Shown here one piece after another: positions 1 through 5,533 of a stretch of 6,431 nucleotides of DNA. Position 1 is the first letter of the stretch. The number at the start of each line of letters is the position of its first letter. The position numbers and the translations under genes are program-made. The stretch is from SOIA01 sp050116035. Lineage in GTDB: Bacteria > Acidobacteriota > Aminicenantia > Aminicenantales > Aminicenantaceae. The stretch is taken from contig JASFPJ010000193.1 in assembly GCA_050116035.1 (NCBI GenBank), positions 1 through 6,431 on the forward strand, written 5' to 3'. The notes under the pieces were generated by a model. That model saw only the letters and a list, made by a program, of their open reading frames with translations, had not been told where the DNA came from and made no database searches.

Positions 1-174
1 CACGACTTCAATATCAGAAGCTCTATCCAGTATTTTTAAAATGCCCGAAAGGATGAGGTCGGATGTGCAGTAGAGAAGAGTGCTGATTGTTTTCTCTTCT
101 GGAGCTTTAGGGGCTATTTTTTTCGGAGTGGATTTTTTTTGGGGTGATCCCTTCGTTGATTTAGTGTTTTTCAT
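1..174 (-). CDS. Response-regulator-like protein, N-terminal fragment with degenerate receiver start
   Basis: This is the first 58 codons of a gene that runs off the left edge. The ATG is at 174-172, with a purine-rich AGAAG just upstream and a good promoter behind it. Residues 1-27 form a Lys/Pro-rich, probably disordered extension (8 lysines). Residues 30-58 align without gaps to the first beta strand and helix of NarL/FixJ-type receiver domains: hydrophobic strand ISTLLY, then a conserved L-x3-G-[IL]-x2-[IL]-L helix, then DIEVV. Where these receivers carry the Mg-binding acidic pair (DDHP), this protein reads C-T-S-D, so the acidic pair appears to be absent. The phospho-acceptor Asp and any output domain lie outside the window. 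The family call rests on a short segment and is an inference. A pseudo-receiver that works without phosphorylation is the simplest reading. Confidence 0.6.
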   Translation of the reverse strand, partial: MKNTKSTKGSPQKKSTPKKIAPKAPEEKTISTLLYCTSDLILSGILKILDRASDIEVV

Positions 175-194
175 TATCTTCTGATTTTAGAGAT

Positions 195-223
195 ATGTTA
201 TAAAAACATAAAATCATTGTCAA
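195..223 (-). promoter_or_regulatory. Sigma-70-type promoter for the response-regulator-like gene
   Basis: Read on the minus strand, a perfect TTGACA -35 box (223-218) is followed after 17 bases by TAACAT (200-195). A 15-base spacer alternative gives TATAAC (202-197). Transcription would start near 188, leaving a 5' leader of only about 15 bases before the ATG at 174. It is the only strong promoter-like pair seen in the 147-base gap between this gene and the PilZ-like gene. It suggests the response-regulator-like gene can be transcribed independently of its upstream neighbour. Confidence 0.6.
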
Positions 224-321
224 GGTCAGATTGGGAGCAGGTAGCATTTCCAAATATCAATAAAAGCTGTTTTTAAGCTCAGGGATTTTAAAGTTCTTTT
301 TTGGGAAGAGTAAAAGGGAGC

Positions 322-729
322 CTAGCTCTTTCTTATAGTAATGGGATTAATTTTGTAGTTTTTGTTTAAACGGAGAATGATGAGTTGTTTTTTAATATTG
401 TTTTGTTCGGCTTTAACAAAGCGGACATTCCCTGACATTTCAAGCTTCAGTTGATTTTCAAGGAATAAAGTCTTCGGAATATCCAAAGACATGTTTAATT
501 TAGATCCGATGATGACCTTGGAGTCGAGTTTGAAAACGGCTTCTTGAGAACTTAAGGAGATAAGCTCTGTGTATTCTTGAAATTCATTTCCGACTGCATC
601 GATTCCGTTAACCAGAGCTGGAAGAGTGAGCTCGAAACGTCGCTCTCGTTTTGTATCTTTGAAGGCACTTTGATAGGAAGGCCTATTGAGTGTTCTTTTG
701 GTATCCATTTTAGGGTTCAAATGTGTCAT
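322..729 (-). CDS. PilZ-like domain protein with degenerate c-di-GMP motif
   Basis: A 135-residue protein with no signal peptide or membrane segment, so probably cytoplasmic. After a polar N-terminal tail (1-25), residues 27-125 have the layout of a PilZ beta-barrel: a basic cluster followed by RFELTLPALV (31-40), a short insertion, a central strand pair ending in EAVFKL (63-68), a 'IIGSKLNMSLDIP' strand region (73-85), and a last barrel segment with SGNVRFVK (99-106). PilZ proteins bind c-di-GMP through RxxxR and [DN]xSxxG. Here the first becomes K27-x3-R31 and the second becomes S58-L-S60-S-Q-E63, so only part of each motif is kept. The fold call is inferred from pattern, and c-di-GMP binding is doubtful. 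The start is uncertain: ATG at 729 has no clear Shine-Dalgarno site, and ATG at 708 (Met8) is an alternative. The gene lies upstream of, and co-oriented with, the response-regulator-like gene, 147 bases away. Confidence 0.6.
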   Translation of the reverse strand: MTHLNPKMDTKRTLNRPSYQSAFKDTKRERRFELTLPALVNGIDAVGNEFQEYTELISLSSQEAVFKLDSKVIIGSKLNMSLDIPKTLFLENQLKLEMSGNVRFVKAEQNNIKKQLIILRLNKNYKINPITIRKS

Positions 730-750
730 TTAGGTTTCAGATTTTGTCAT
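709..750 (-). repeat. Imperfect tandem duplication at the start of the PilZ-like gene
   Basis: On the minus strand two adjacent 21-base units (750-730 and 729-709) both begin ATGACA and share a TGAA..CCTAA core once a one-base gap is allowed. The upstream copy encodes a six-codon reading frame (M-T-K-S-E-T) ending in TAA directly before the ATG at 729. The downstream copy encodes the first seven residues assigned to the PilZ-like protein (M-T-H-L-N-P-K). This makes the true start ambiguous and could form a mini-leader, or may simply be replication slippage. Confidence 0.45.
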
Positions 751-1055
751 AGAGAATCAATTCGTTCAATCGCTTTTATGGATGAATTGTTGGGTGATTT
801 TTTTAAATTTTTTCTCATCGAAAGAGGTTAGACGTGCGGTTAATTCCCCTTGGTTTCCATTTCTCTGTCATTAGAGTGAGGCAGAAATTAGGGGGTGGAT
901 TTAATCTTGTTTTGTGTTGTTTTTAGTATTCTAATGATAGGTTCAGAATGCCTCTTCCGACTATTTTAAATTGATCGACTATGCAGAAGATCAGATCTCA
1001 TCTTGGGATAAAATGCGGGGAGTGTCTTCTTTTCAGGGCGTCGTTTTGACCTTTC

Positions 1056-1084
1056 TTGACAAAAAAATGAGGTGTATATAGAAT
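1056..1084 (+). promoter_or_regulatory. Near-consensus sigma-70 promoter of proS
   Basis: A perfect TTGACA -35 box (1056-1061) and TAGAAT -10 box (1079-1084) are separated by exactly 17 bases. Transcription would start near 1091, giving a leader of only about 23 bases before the GTG start of proS. That is too short for a T-box or other attenuator, so the gene is probably expressed constitutively at a good level. Confidence 0.8.
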
Positions 1085-1103
1085 GACCGAGAATTAAAAT
1101 TGC

Positions 1104-1107
1104 GGAG
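1104..1107 (+). promoter_or_regulatory. Ribosome binding site that fixes the GTG start of proS
   Basis: GGAG lies six bases upstream of the GTG at 1114. No ATG in the right frame lies nearby, so this site decides the start. The position also fits the predicted transcription start about 14 bases further upstream. Confidence 0.7.
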
Positions 1108-1113
1108 AAAGAA

Positions 1114-2568
1114 GTGAGTCGCAACGAAAGATTTGTAAAGAAAATCACTCCAAAAAGTGTTGATTTTTCAAGATGGTATGTCGAGATCATTCAAAAAGCA
1201 GAACTGGCTGATTACGCTCCCATAAAAGGAATGATGATCATCCGGCCGTATGGTTTTGGAATCTGGGAGAACATCCAGAATTTGCTCGACAGACGGATTA
1301 AAGAATCTGGTCATTCGAATGCCTACTTTCCTCTTTTCATCCCTGAAGGATTCCTCCAGAAAGAAGCTGAGCATCTCGAGGGATTCGCGCCTGAAGTGGC
1401 CTGGGTCACTCATGGAGGAAATGAAGAATTGGAGGAGAGGCTAGCCGTACGGCCCACCTCTGAAGCAATCATTGGCAACATGTACTCTAAATGGATCAAT
1501 TCATGGAGAGATTTGCCTGTTTTGATCAACCAATGGGCCAATATTGTCCGTTGGGAAAAAGTCACACGGCCGTTTTTAAGGACAACCGAATTCCTGTGGC
1601 AGGAAGGACATACAGCTCATGAAACGTCAGAGGAAGCGATAGATGAGACTTTGATGATTCTTTCCCTTTACAAGGAGTTTGTAGAGACAGAACTGGCAAT
1701 TCCTGTGATTTCAGGCATGAAATCAGAGAGAGAGAAATTTGCCGGTGCGATGAAGACCTATGCGATCGAAGCGATGATGTCAGATGGAAAAGCGCTCCAG
1801 ATGGGAACATCACATAACCTGGGGCAGCATTTTTCCAAGGTGTTTAACATCCGGTTTGAAGACCGGAAACAGAAATTGCAGTATGTGTGGCAGACTTCGT
1901 GGGGAGTGTCCACGCGCCTGGTTGGCGCTTTAGTTATGGCCCATGGCGATGATTCTGGCCTTAAAATTCCTCCCAGAGTCGCTCCCTTTCAAGTGGTTGT
2001 GATTCCTATCTCAATTGGTGACTGGAAAGAGAAAATCCTTCCAGCGGCGAGGAATATTGCTGATGATTTAAAAAAGAAAGGCGTCAGAGTCAGACTGGAT
2101 GAAAGGGAGGAGTTCACGCCTGGCTGGAAGTTCTCGGAGTGGGAGATGAGAGGAGTTCCTCTGCGGATTGAGATTGGTCCGAAGGATATCGAGAAGAAAC
2201 AGGTCGTTGCTGTTCGAAGAGATACAGGCAAAAAAGAGGCTTTGACTCAAGAGTCTTTAGGCAAAAAGGTGACAGAAATCCTTGGCCATATTCAGAAAAA
2301 CATGTTCGAGATGGCCTTAGAGTTTCAGAGAGAAAACACCCACGAAGTGAATGATTATGAAGAATTCAAATCTGTTATCGAGTCCAAGAGAGGATTCATC
2401 ATATCATTGTGGTGTGGCGATTCAGTTTGTGAAGAAAAAATAAAAGATGATACGATGGCCACCATTCGTGTAATTCCACTCGAACAGGAAAAGAAGAAAG
2501 ATAGAGGAAAGTGTATGTGCTGCCAGAAGCCGGCAGAATACCTGGCTTATTTTGCCAGAGCGTATTGA
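1114..2568 (+). CDS. proS: Prolyl-tRNA synthetase, type 3 (archaeal/eukaryote-like)
   Basis: A 484-residue class II aminoacyl-tRNA synthetase that charges tRNA-Pro with proline in the cytoplasm. The N-terminus has the family's ITPKSVDFSRWY start (11-22) and AELADYAP (29-36). Class II motif 1 lies around 43-56 (IRPYGFGIWENIQ). The proline-binding RPTSE loop is at 113-117, motif 2 at 152-169 (RPFLRTTEFLWQEGHTAH) and motif 3 around 268-287 (with MAHGDDSGLKIPP). An HGTP_anticodon-type domain follows from about 292 (FQVVVIPI). The C-terminal zinc-binding domain shows C434-x4-C439 and C467-x2-C470. The protein ends in ...ARAY, the terminal tyrosine being typical of this form. There is no YbaK-like editing insertion, which separates it from the longer bacterial type 1 enzyme. 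The GTG start is supported by a GGAG site and a nearby strong promoter. It looks complete and functional, and it heads a plus-strand group with pcm and the DUF192 gene. Confidence 0.96.
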   Translation: MSRNERFVKKITPKSVDFSRWYVEIIQKAELADYAPIKGMMIIRPYGFGIWENIQNLLDRRIKESGHSNAYFPLFIPEGFLQKEAEHLEGFAPEVAWVTHGGNEELEERLAVRPTSEAIIGNMYSKWINSWRDLPVLINQWANIVRWEKVTRPFLRTTEFLWQEGHTAHETSEEAIDETLMILSLYKEFVETELAIPVISGMKSEREKFAGAMKTYAIEAMMSDGKALQMGTSHNLGQHFSKVFNIRFEDRKQKLQYVWQTSWGVSTRLVGALVMAHGDDSGLKIPPRVAPFQVVVIPISIGDWKEKILPAARNIADDLKKKGVRVRLDEREEFTPGWKFSEWEMRGVPLRIEIGPKDIEKKQVVAVRRDTGKKEALTQESLGKKVTEILGHIQKNMFEMALEFQRENTHEVNDYEEFKSVIESKRGFIISLWCGDSVCEEKIKDDTMATIRVIPLEQEKKKDRGKCMCCQKPAEYLAYFARAY

Positions 2569-2580
2569 TAGATTTATATA
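2552..2580 (+). promoter_or_regulatory. Possible secondary promoter for pcm at the proS 3' end
   Basis: TTGCCA (2552-2557) and TATATA (2575-2580) are 17 bases apart, straddling the proS stop codon. Transcription from here would begin near 2587 and leave a purine-rich leader of about 120 bases before pcm. The gap between the two genes (2569-2707) contains no obvious terminator, so read-through from the proS promoter is equally possible. AT-rich matches of this quality arise by chance, so this is a weak call. Confidence 0.3.
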
Positions 2581-2707
2581 AAGGAAACGAGAAAGAGTAT
2601 AAGGAAGAAGGGGAAAGATCAAGGCTTGTTTTCCTCTTGTCTATTCCAGGGATCATGGGGTACCCAAACATCTTCACTAGTGACTTCGACCAAGAAGTTT
2701 ATTCAAG

Positions 2708-3340
2708 ATGAAAAATAATTTTTTAGAAAAAAGAGAAAGGATGGTTGATACTCAGATTGCAGCCAGAGGGGTGAAAGATGAAAAAGTTCTTGCCGCTATG
2801 AGGAAGGTCCCCCGCCATCTATTCGTTCCTGAAAACATGAAACTCTACGCCTACCAGGATGAGCCGCTCCTTATCGGAGAAGGTCAGACAATCTCACAGC
2901 CTTATATTGTGGCTTATATGTCAGAAGCTCTTCAACTCAGGGGCCATGAGCGGGTTTTGGAAGTGGGGACAGGTTCTGGCTACCAGGCGGCGATTTTAGC
3001 GGAAATCGTCAAAGAAGTTTTCAGCGTTGAACTTCTAAAATCCCTTTCTCTGCATGCGCAGGATATATTAAAAAATTTGAACTACAGAAATATTCATTTT
3101 AGGGTAGGAGATGGCACGCTGGGTTGGAAAGAGCATGCTCCTTATGACGCGATAATAGTGACCGCTGCACCCCCAAAGGTTCCCAAGGCTTTACAGGATC
3201 AGTTAACAACCGGAGGAAGAATGGTGATTCCAGTGGGCGCCGCTTTTCAGGAGTTGGTTCTTGTCACCAAAGAAAAAAGAAAATTCAAGAAAAAGAAACT
3301 TCTCCCGGTCCGGTTTGTGCCCTTGATTACAACGCATTAG
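2708..3340 (+). CDS. pcm: Protein-L-isoaspartate O-methyltransferase
   Basis: A 210-residue SAM-dependent methyltransferase that methylates L-isoaspartyl residues formed by ageing of Asn/Asp, starting their repair in the cytoplasm. The family is recognised throughout: RMVDTQIAARGVKDEKVLAAM (11-31), VPRHLFVP (34-41), the substrate-site block GEGQTISQPYIVAYM (57-71, with the conserved serine S63), SAM-binding motif I VLEVGTGSGYQAAIL (83-97), FSVEL (105-109, the strand ending in the acidic residue that usually contacts the SAM ribose), GDGTLGW (134-140), APYDAIIVTAAP (144-155) and LTTGGRMVIPVG (166-177), ending near VRFVPL (201-206). Length is normal for bacterial Pcm and no key segment is missing. 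The ATG at 2708 leaves the usual ten or so residues before RMV. Its Shine-Dalgarno site is weak (AAGAAG ten bases upstream). Met12 is less likely because it would trim a conserved region. The stop TAG is immediately followed by the first ATG of the DUF192 gene, so the two are very probably co-transcribed. Confidence 0.96.
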   Translation: MKNNFLEKRERMVDTQIAARGVKDEKVLAAMRKVPRHLFVPENMKLYAYQDEPLLIGEGQTISQPYIVAYMSEALQLRGHERVLEVGTGSGYQAAILAEIVKEVFSVELLKSLSLHAQDILKNLNYRNIHFRVGDGTLGWKEHAPYDAIIVTAAPPKVPKALQDQLTTGGRMVIPVGAAFQELVLVTKEKRKFKKKKLLPVRFVPLITTH

Positions 3341-3838
3341 ATGATGAAATTGAGAGATGAGGTGAATAAGGTGGCCCATAGGCGTGGGAATGTCATTAAG
3401 GTAAGTCAACTTCTTTTTTTTAGCCTCATATTGCTTCAGAATCTGTGCACAGCTCAAACTCAAGGCAAAAGATTTATAAAGATGTTTTTTCCGGATGGTT
3501 ACGCTATCACAGCCGAACTGGCTGTCACGGATGAGGAGAGACAACTGGGACTTATGCACCGCAAGAAAATCAATCCTGACCAGGGAATGCTTCTTGTTTT
3601 TGAACGGGCAAATTTTCATTCCATCTGGATGAAGAATATGAAGATTCCTCTGGATATCCTCTGGTTGGATAAAGAGAAAAGAATCGTTCATATCGAACGT
3701 GATGTCCCACCGTGTAAAGAGGATCCCTGTCCGACCTATACTTCTCGATTCCCAGCCATGTATGTTTTGGAGCTGAAGGCTGGTAGTGTGAATGAACACA
3801 AGTTAAAAATGTATGACCGTATTGATTTTGTTTTATAA
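3341..3838 (+). CDS. Exported DUF192 family protein
   Basis: A 165-residue protein with an N-terminal export signal followed by one DUF192 domain; the biochemical function of this family is not established. A basic n-region (HRR, 13-15) precedes a hydrophobic stretch (about 22-35) and a plausible signal peptidase I site after CTA (36-38), so the mature protein would be periplasmic. No proper lipobox is present at Cys36. The domain runs from about 45 to 165 with the family hallmarks: GLMHRKKINPDQGMLLVF (70-87), the near-invariant IWMKNMKIPLDILWLD (95-110), a Cys-containing loop PPCKEDPCPTY (123-133), and YVLELKAGSV (141-150). The pair Cys125/Cys130 could form a disulfide in the periplasm (inference). 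The start is open: ATG at 3341 abuts the pcm stop but lacks a ribosome site, whereas GTG at 3371 (codon 11) has AGGTGA five bases upstream and gives a compact signal peptide. The 3' end overlaps the convergent lpxB end by six bases. Confidence 0.9.
   Translation: MMKLRDEVNKVAHRRGNVIKVSQLLFFSLILLQNLCTAQTQGKRFIKMFFPDGYAITAELAVTDEERQLGLMHRKKINPDQGMLLVFERANFHSIWMKNMKIPLDILWLDKEKRIVHIERDVPPCKEDPCPTYTSRFPAMYVLELKAGSVNEHKLKMYDRIDFVL
3360..3365 (+). promoter_or_regulatory. Ribosome binding site supporting an internal GTG start for the DUF192 gene
   Basis: AGGTGA sits five bases before the GTG at 3371, in frame with the upstream ATG at 3341. It is the best Shine-Dalgarno match near this gene, and translation from it would start the protein with M-A-H-R-R, a normal signal-peptide n-region. 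If used, the true coding region is 3371-3838 (155 residues). Confidence 0.45.
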
Positions 3839-4975
3839 AGGAACGTCCCCAAATATTATTTTTTGAAGCTCTTTGGCTGCATTCTGGGAGGCTGTCTTTT
3901 CGCCGAGAATTTTTTTTATCTTTCTGAAATGGCTTATCATTTCCGACCGTATCTCTTCAGATCCAAGAATCCTTTTTGACTCCTGAAAGACATTCTCTGG
4001 AGTGAAATACCGCTGAATCAGTTCAGGAATGATTCTTTTTCCAGCCAGGATGTTCACGATGCTAAAATTGTCTATGTGGGCCAACCGACGTCCGAGAGAA
4101 TAGGTGATAGGAGAGATGCGGTAAAACGCCAGGAGAGGAGTTTCCAGTAGAGCTGCCTCCAGGTTTGCTGTCCCGCACGCTGAAAGGACCAGGTCGCTTG
4201 CGGCCATCGCTTCGTAGTGATTCTCGGTGAGGATGACTAAGTCGTCTGAAAAGCGAAGAGGAAAATCTGAGAGGAGTTTTTTATCAAGGCCTTCAGCCAG
4301 AAGAAGGAAGAAATGAGTGTCCCATTCGTTTTTTATTAAATAAAGCGCTTCAGTCAGAGCAGGTATATGATTTTTGATTTCACTCGTACGGCTTCCTGGG
4401 AGTAGAGCGATGACCTTTTTTTGAGGTTTCAAACCATATTTTTCCAGGAACTCTTGTCTGGTGAGTGTCGACCTGACTTTTTCCTGGAGGGGATGTCCAA
4501 CAAAAACAGCCGGTATCTCAGACTCTTCATATATTTTTTCCTCAAAAGGGAAGATCACCATCATCTTTTCGATCGTTTTCTTTATGGTTTTGAGTCTCCC
4601 TTTCCGCCAGGCCCAGACAGTCGGGCTAATGTAGTAAAGGATCGGGATCGATTGTTTTTTAAGTTTTCTGGCAAGACGGAGATTAAAATCCGGAGAATCG
4701 ATAAGAACCGATGCCACTGGCTGACGTCGCTTCACCTCATTTTTGATTCGATTGAAAATCCTTTTAATCCGGGGGAGATGAGTAAGAACCTCAAAACCTC
4801 CGACAACTCCAAGGTCGTTGACGGAAAAAAGGATTTCAACACCTTCTGTGGCCATGTGTTTTCCCCCTATTCCGAAAAAGGTGAATTCCGGATGGAGTTT
4901 TTTAAATTGACGGACGAGGTCCGCGCCGTATTTTTCTCCTGAATTTTCCCCGGCAATGATGAGAATGGAATCCAT
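3833..4975 (-). CDS. lpxB: Lipid-A-disaccharide synthase
   Basis: A 380-residue GT-B glycosyltransferase (family GT19) that joins UDP-2,3-diacylglucosamine and lipid X into the lipid A disaccharide on the inner face of the cytoplasmic membrane. Recognised segments: the N-terminal IIAGENSGEKYGADL (6-20), GIGGKHM (35-41), DSPDFNLRLA (93-102), SPTVWAWRKGR (117-127), VGHPL (159-163), LLPGSRTSEI (191-200) opening the nucleotide-binding half, LSACGTANLEAAL (264-276) and NILAGKRIIPELIQ (308-321). Length is typical. Two departures from the usual consensus are GE-x-SG-E where most have GE-x-SG-D, and ACGTANLE where ASGTATLE is common; both are mild changes. The start at 4975 is preferred over an in-frame upstream ATG at 5230, because it begins exactly at the conserved N-terminus, is preceded by AGGA, and overlaps the stop of pseudopilin C as TGATG. 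The remaining upstream frame is only antifunctional overlap with that gene. The usual lpxD-fabZ-lpxA neighbours are absent here. Confidence 0.96.
   Translation of the reverse strand: MDSILIIAGENSGEKYGADLVRQFKKLHPEFTFFGIGGKHMATEGVEILFSVNDLGVVGGFEVLTHLPRIKRIFNRIKNEVKRRQPVASVLIDSPDFNLRLARKLKKQSIPILYYISPTVWAWRKGRLKTIKKTIEKMMVIFPFEEKIYEESEIPAVFVGHPLQEKVRSTLTRQEFLEKYGLKPQKKVIALLPGSRTSEIKNHIPALTEALYLIKNEWDTHFFLLLAEGLDKKLLSDFPLRFSDDLVILTENHYEAMAASDLVLSACGTANLEAALLETPLLAFYRISPITYSLGRRLAHIDNFSIVNILAGKRIIPELIQRYFTPENVFQESKRILGSEEIRSEMISHFRKIKKILGEKTASQNAAKELQKIIFGDVPL
3881..3917 (+). terminator. Possible intrinsic terminator for the proS-pcm-DUF192 transcript
   Basis: About 43 bases past the DUF192 stop, the plus strand has arms ATTCT-GG (3881-3888) and CC-AGAAT (3903-3910) with internal mismatches. 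The right arm runs straight into eight consecutive T residues (3910-3917). It lies inside lpxB on the antisense side, where the A/T tract is also explained by lysine codons, so the match may be fortuitous. If real, the plus-strand transcript would run about 80 bases antisense into lpxB. Confidence 0.3.
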
Positions 4976-5499
4976 CAATCCTGTTCGTCTTCTCCATATA
5001 TGACGATTTCTGGAAAACTGTCCGGATCCTGGCCGTAGAAAAATAACCATCTGTCGTAAGTTTCCTGCTCGAGATAGATCTTTATGGATGCTCTTGTGGA
5101 TGAGCTGACAACGCCAATGATTTGAGGATTTTGGATTGACGAAAGAACGCTGAGAGGGGCAACCAGAACTTTTTGCACACTGCCGCCTTTTTTTGAAGAT
5201 ATTCCGGAATAAGGCAGGATGACATTCCATTCTCCATCTTGAGTCATGGGATCTTTGAACAGTTTACGGATGCATTTCTCTTCGACTAATTCATCGAAAG
5301 TTTTGGGGAAGCTTCCAGGATTTTTTGTCTGGAACAATCGAATAGCTTCGACATACTGTTTCCCCCTAAAAATCAGCTCTTCTTCTTTTTCTCGCTGAAT
5401 CTGAGTTTCCCAGACAGGAACAGCCACAAGAAGCCCAATGCTCATCACAAATAGAGCAAATAAAAGGATGATCAGGGTGTAGCCGTTCTCTTCATTCAT
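4975..5499 (-). CDS. Pseudopilin C: type II secretion/pilus-like prepilin lacking Glu5
   Basis: A 174-residue prepilin-like protein. A short leader M-N-E-E-N-G ends at the prepilin peptidase site G6|Y7, followed by the hydrophobic N-terminal helix (7-30) that would anchor it in the inner membrane before filament assembly. The classic signature is GFTLIE; here it reads GYTLII, so position +5 of the mature protein is Ile11 rather than Glu. After the helix come REKEEELIFRGKQYVEAIRLFQ (36-57), FPKTFDELVEEKCIRKLFKDPMT (64-86) and a Trp at 91, a pattern I recognise from acidobacterial-type multi-copy pseudopilins. The C-terminal half (about 95-174) is not recognisable and ends in an acidic tail (GEDEQD). 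AGGA lies four bases before the ATG at 5499. It lies 34 bases after pseudopilin B, and its stop overlaps the lpxB start by one base. Absence of Glu5 is seen in some minor pseudopilins such as GspK, so a tip or minor role is possible (inference). Confidence 0.85.
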   Translation of the reverse strand: MNEENGYTLIILLFALFVMSIGLLVAVPVWETQIQREKEEELIFRGKQYVEAIRLFQTKNPGSFPKTFDELVEEKCIRKLFKDPMTQDGEWNVILPYSGISSKKGGSVQKVLVAPLSVLSSIQNPQIIGVVSSSTRASIKIYLEQETYDRWLFFYGQDPDSFPEIVIYGEDEQD

Positions 5500-5502
5500 G
5501 GT

Positions 5503-5506
5503 TCCT
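5503..5506 (-). promoter_or_regulatory. Ribosome binding site of pseudopilin C
   Basis: AGGA on the minus strand, with three bases between it and the ATG at 5499 (A-C-C) plus one; it supports the short six-residue leader and hence a prepilin-type processing site right at the N-terminus. The 34-base gap before it holds no visible promoter or terminator. Confidence 0.55.
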
Positions 5507-5533
5507 ATCAGTCAGATCCGATTAAACAAAAAA

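Larger units (their letters stand above)
730..1113. other. Divergent intergenic region between the PilZ-like gene and proS
   Basis: This 384-base stretch has no credible gene. Short open frames on either strand show no recognisable protein, and the longest ones merely continue antisense to flanking genes. It contains T- and A-rich tracts (for example around 799-816), an 8-base inverted repeat with widely separated arms (868-875 and 930-937), a small palindrome AGATC-A-GATCT (988-998), and the proS promoter at its right end. I found no convincing promoter for the leftward PilZ-like gene. No tRNA, riboswitch or T-box-like structure was recognised upstream of proS. Confidence 0.6.

Noticed and set aside
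311..335. A hairpin around the stop codon of the PilZ-like gene as a terminator
   Set aside because: It forms an extended stem only on the plus strand through G-U pairs. On the minus strand, where the gene is transcribed, these become A-C mismatches and only four pairs remain.
577..831. An 84-codon open frame on the plus strand opposite the PilZ-like gene
   Set aside because: It is mostly antisense to the PilZ-like coding region and has no recognisable features.
868..937. An 8-base inverted repeat (TCATTAGA/TCTAATGA) as an operator or hairpin
   Set aside because: The arms are 54 bases apart, do not extend, and are expected by chance in AT-rich intergenic sequence.
3203..3799. A 198-codon open frame on the minus strand, antisense to the pcm end and the DUF192 gene
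   Set aside because: It overlaps two firmly identified genes on the other strand, has no recognisable domain and no clear ribosome site. It is a by-product of codon use in those genes.
3780..3832. Terminator for lpxB in the DUF192 3' end
   Set aside because: The minus strand shows only a small TGTG/CACA stem with no T-run after it.
4421..4942. A 173-codon open frame on the plus strand inside lpxB
   Set aside because: It is wholly antisense to conserved LpxB motifs and shows no protein family features.
4976..5230. N-terminal extension of lpxB to an ATG at 5230
   Set aside because: The extra 85 residues lie in another frame of pseudopilin C and resemble nothing, while LpxB's conserved N-terminus begins exactly at the ATG at 4975.
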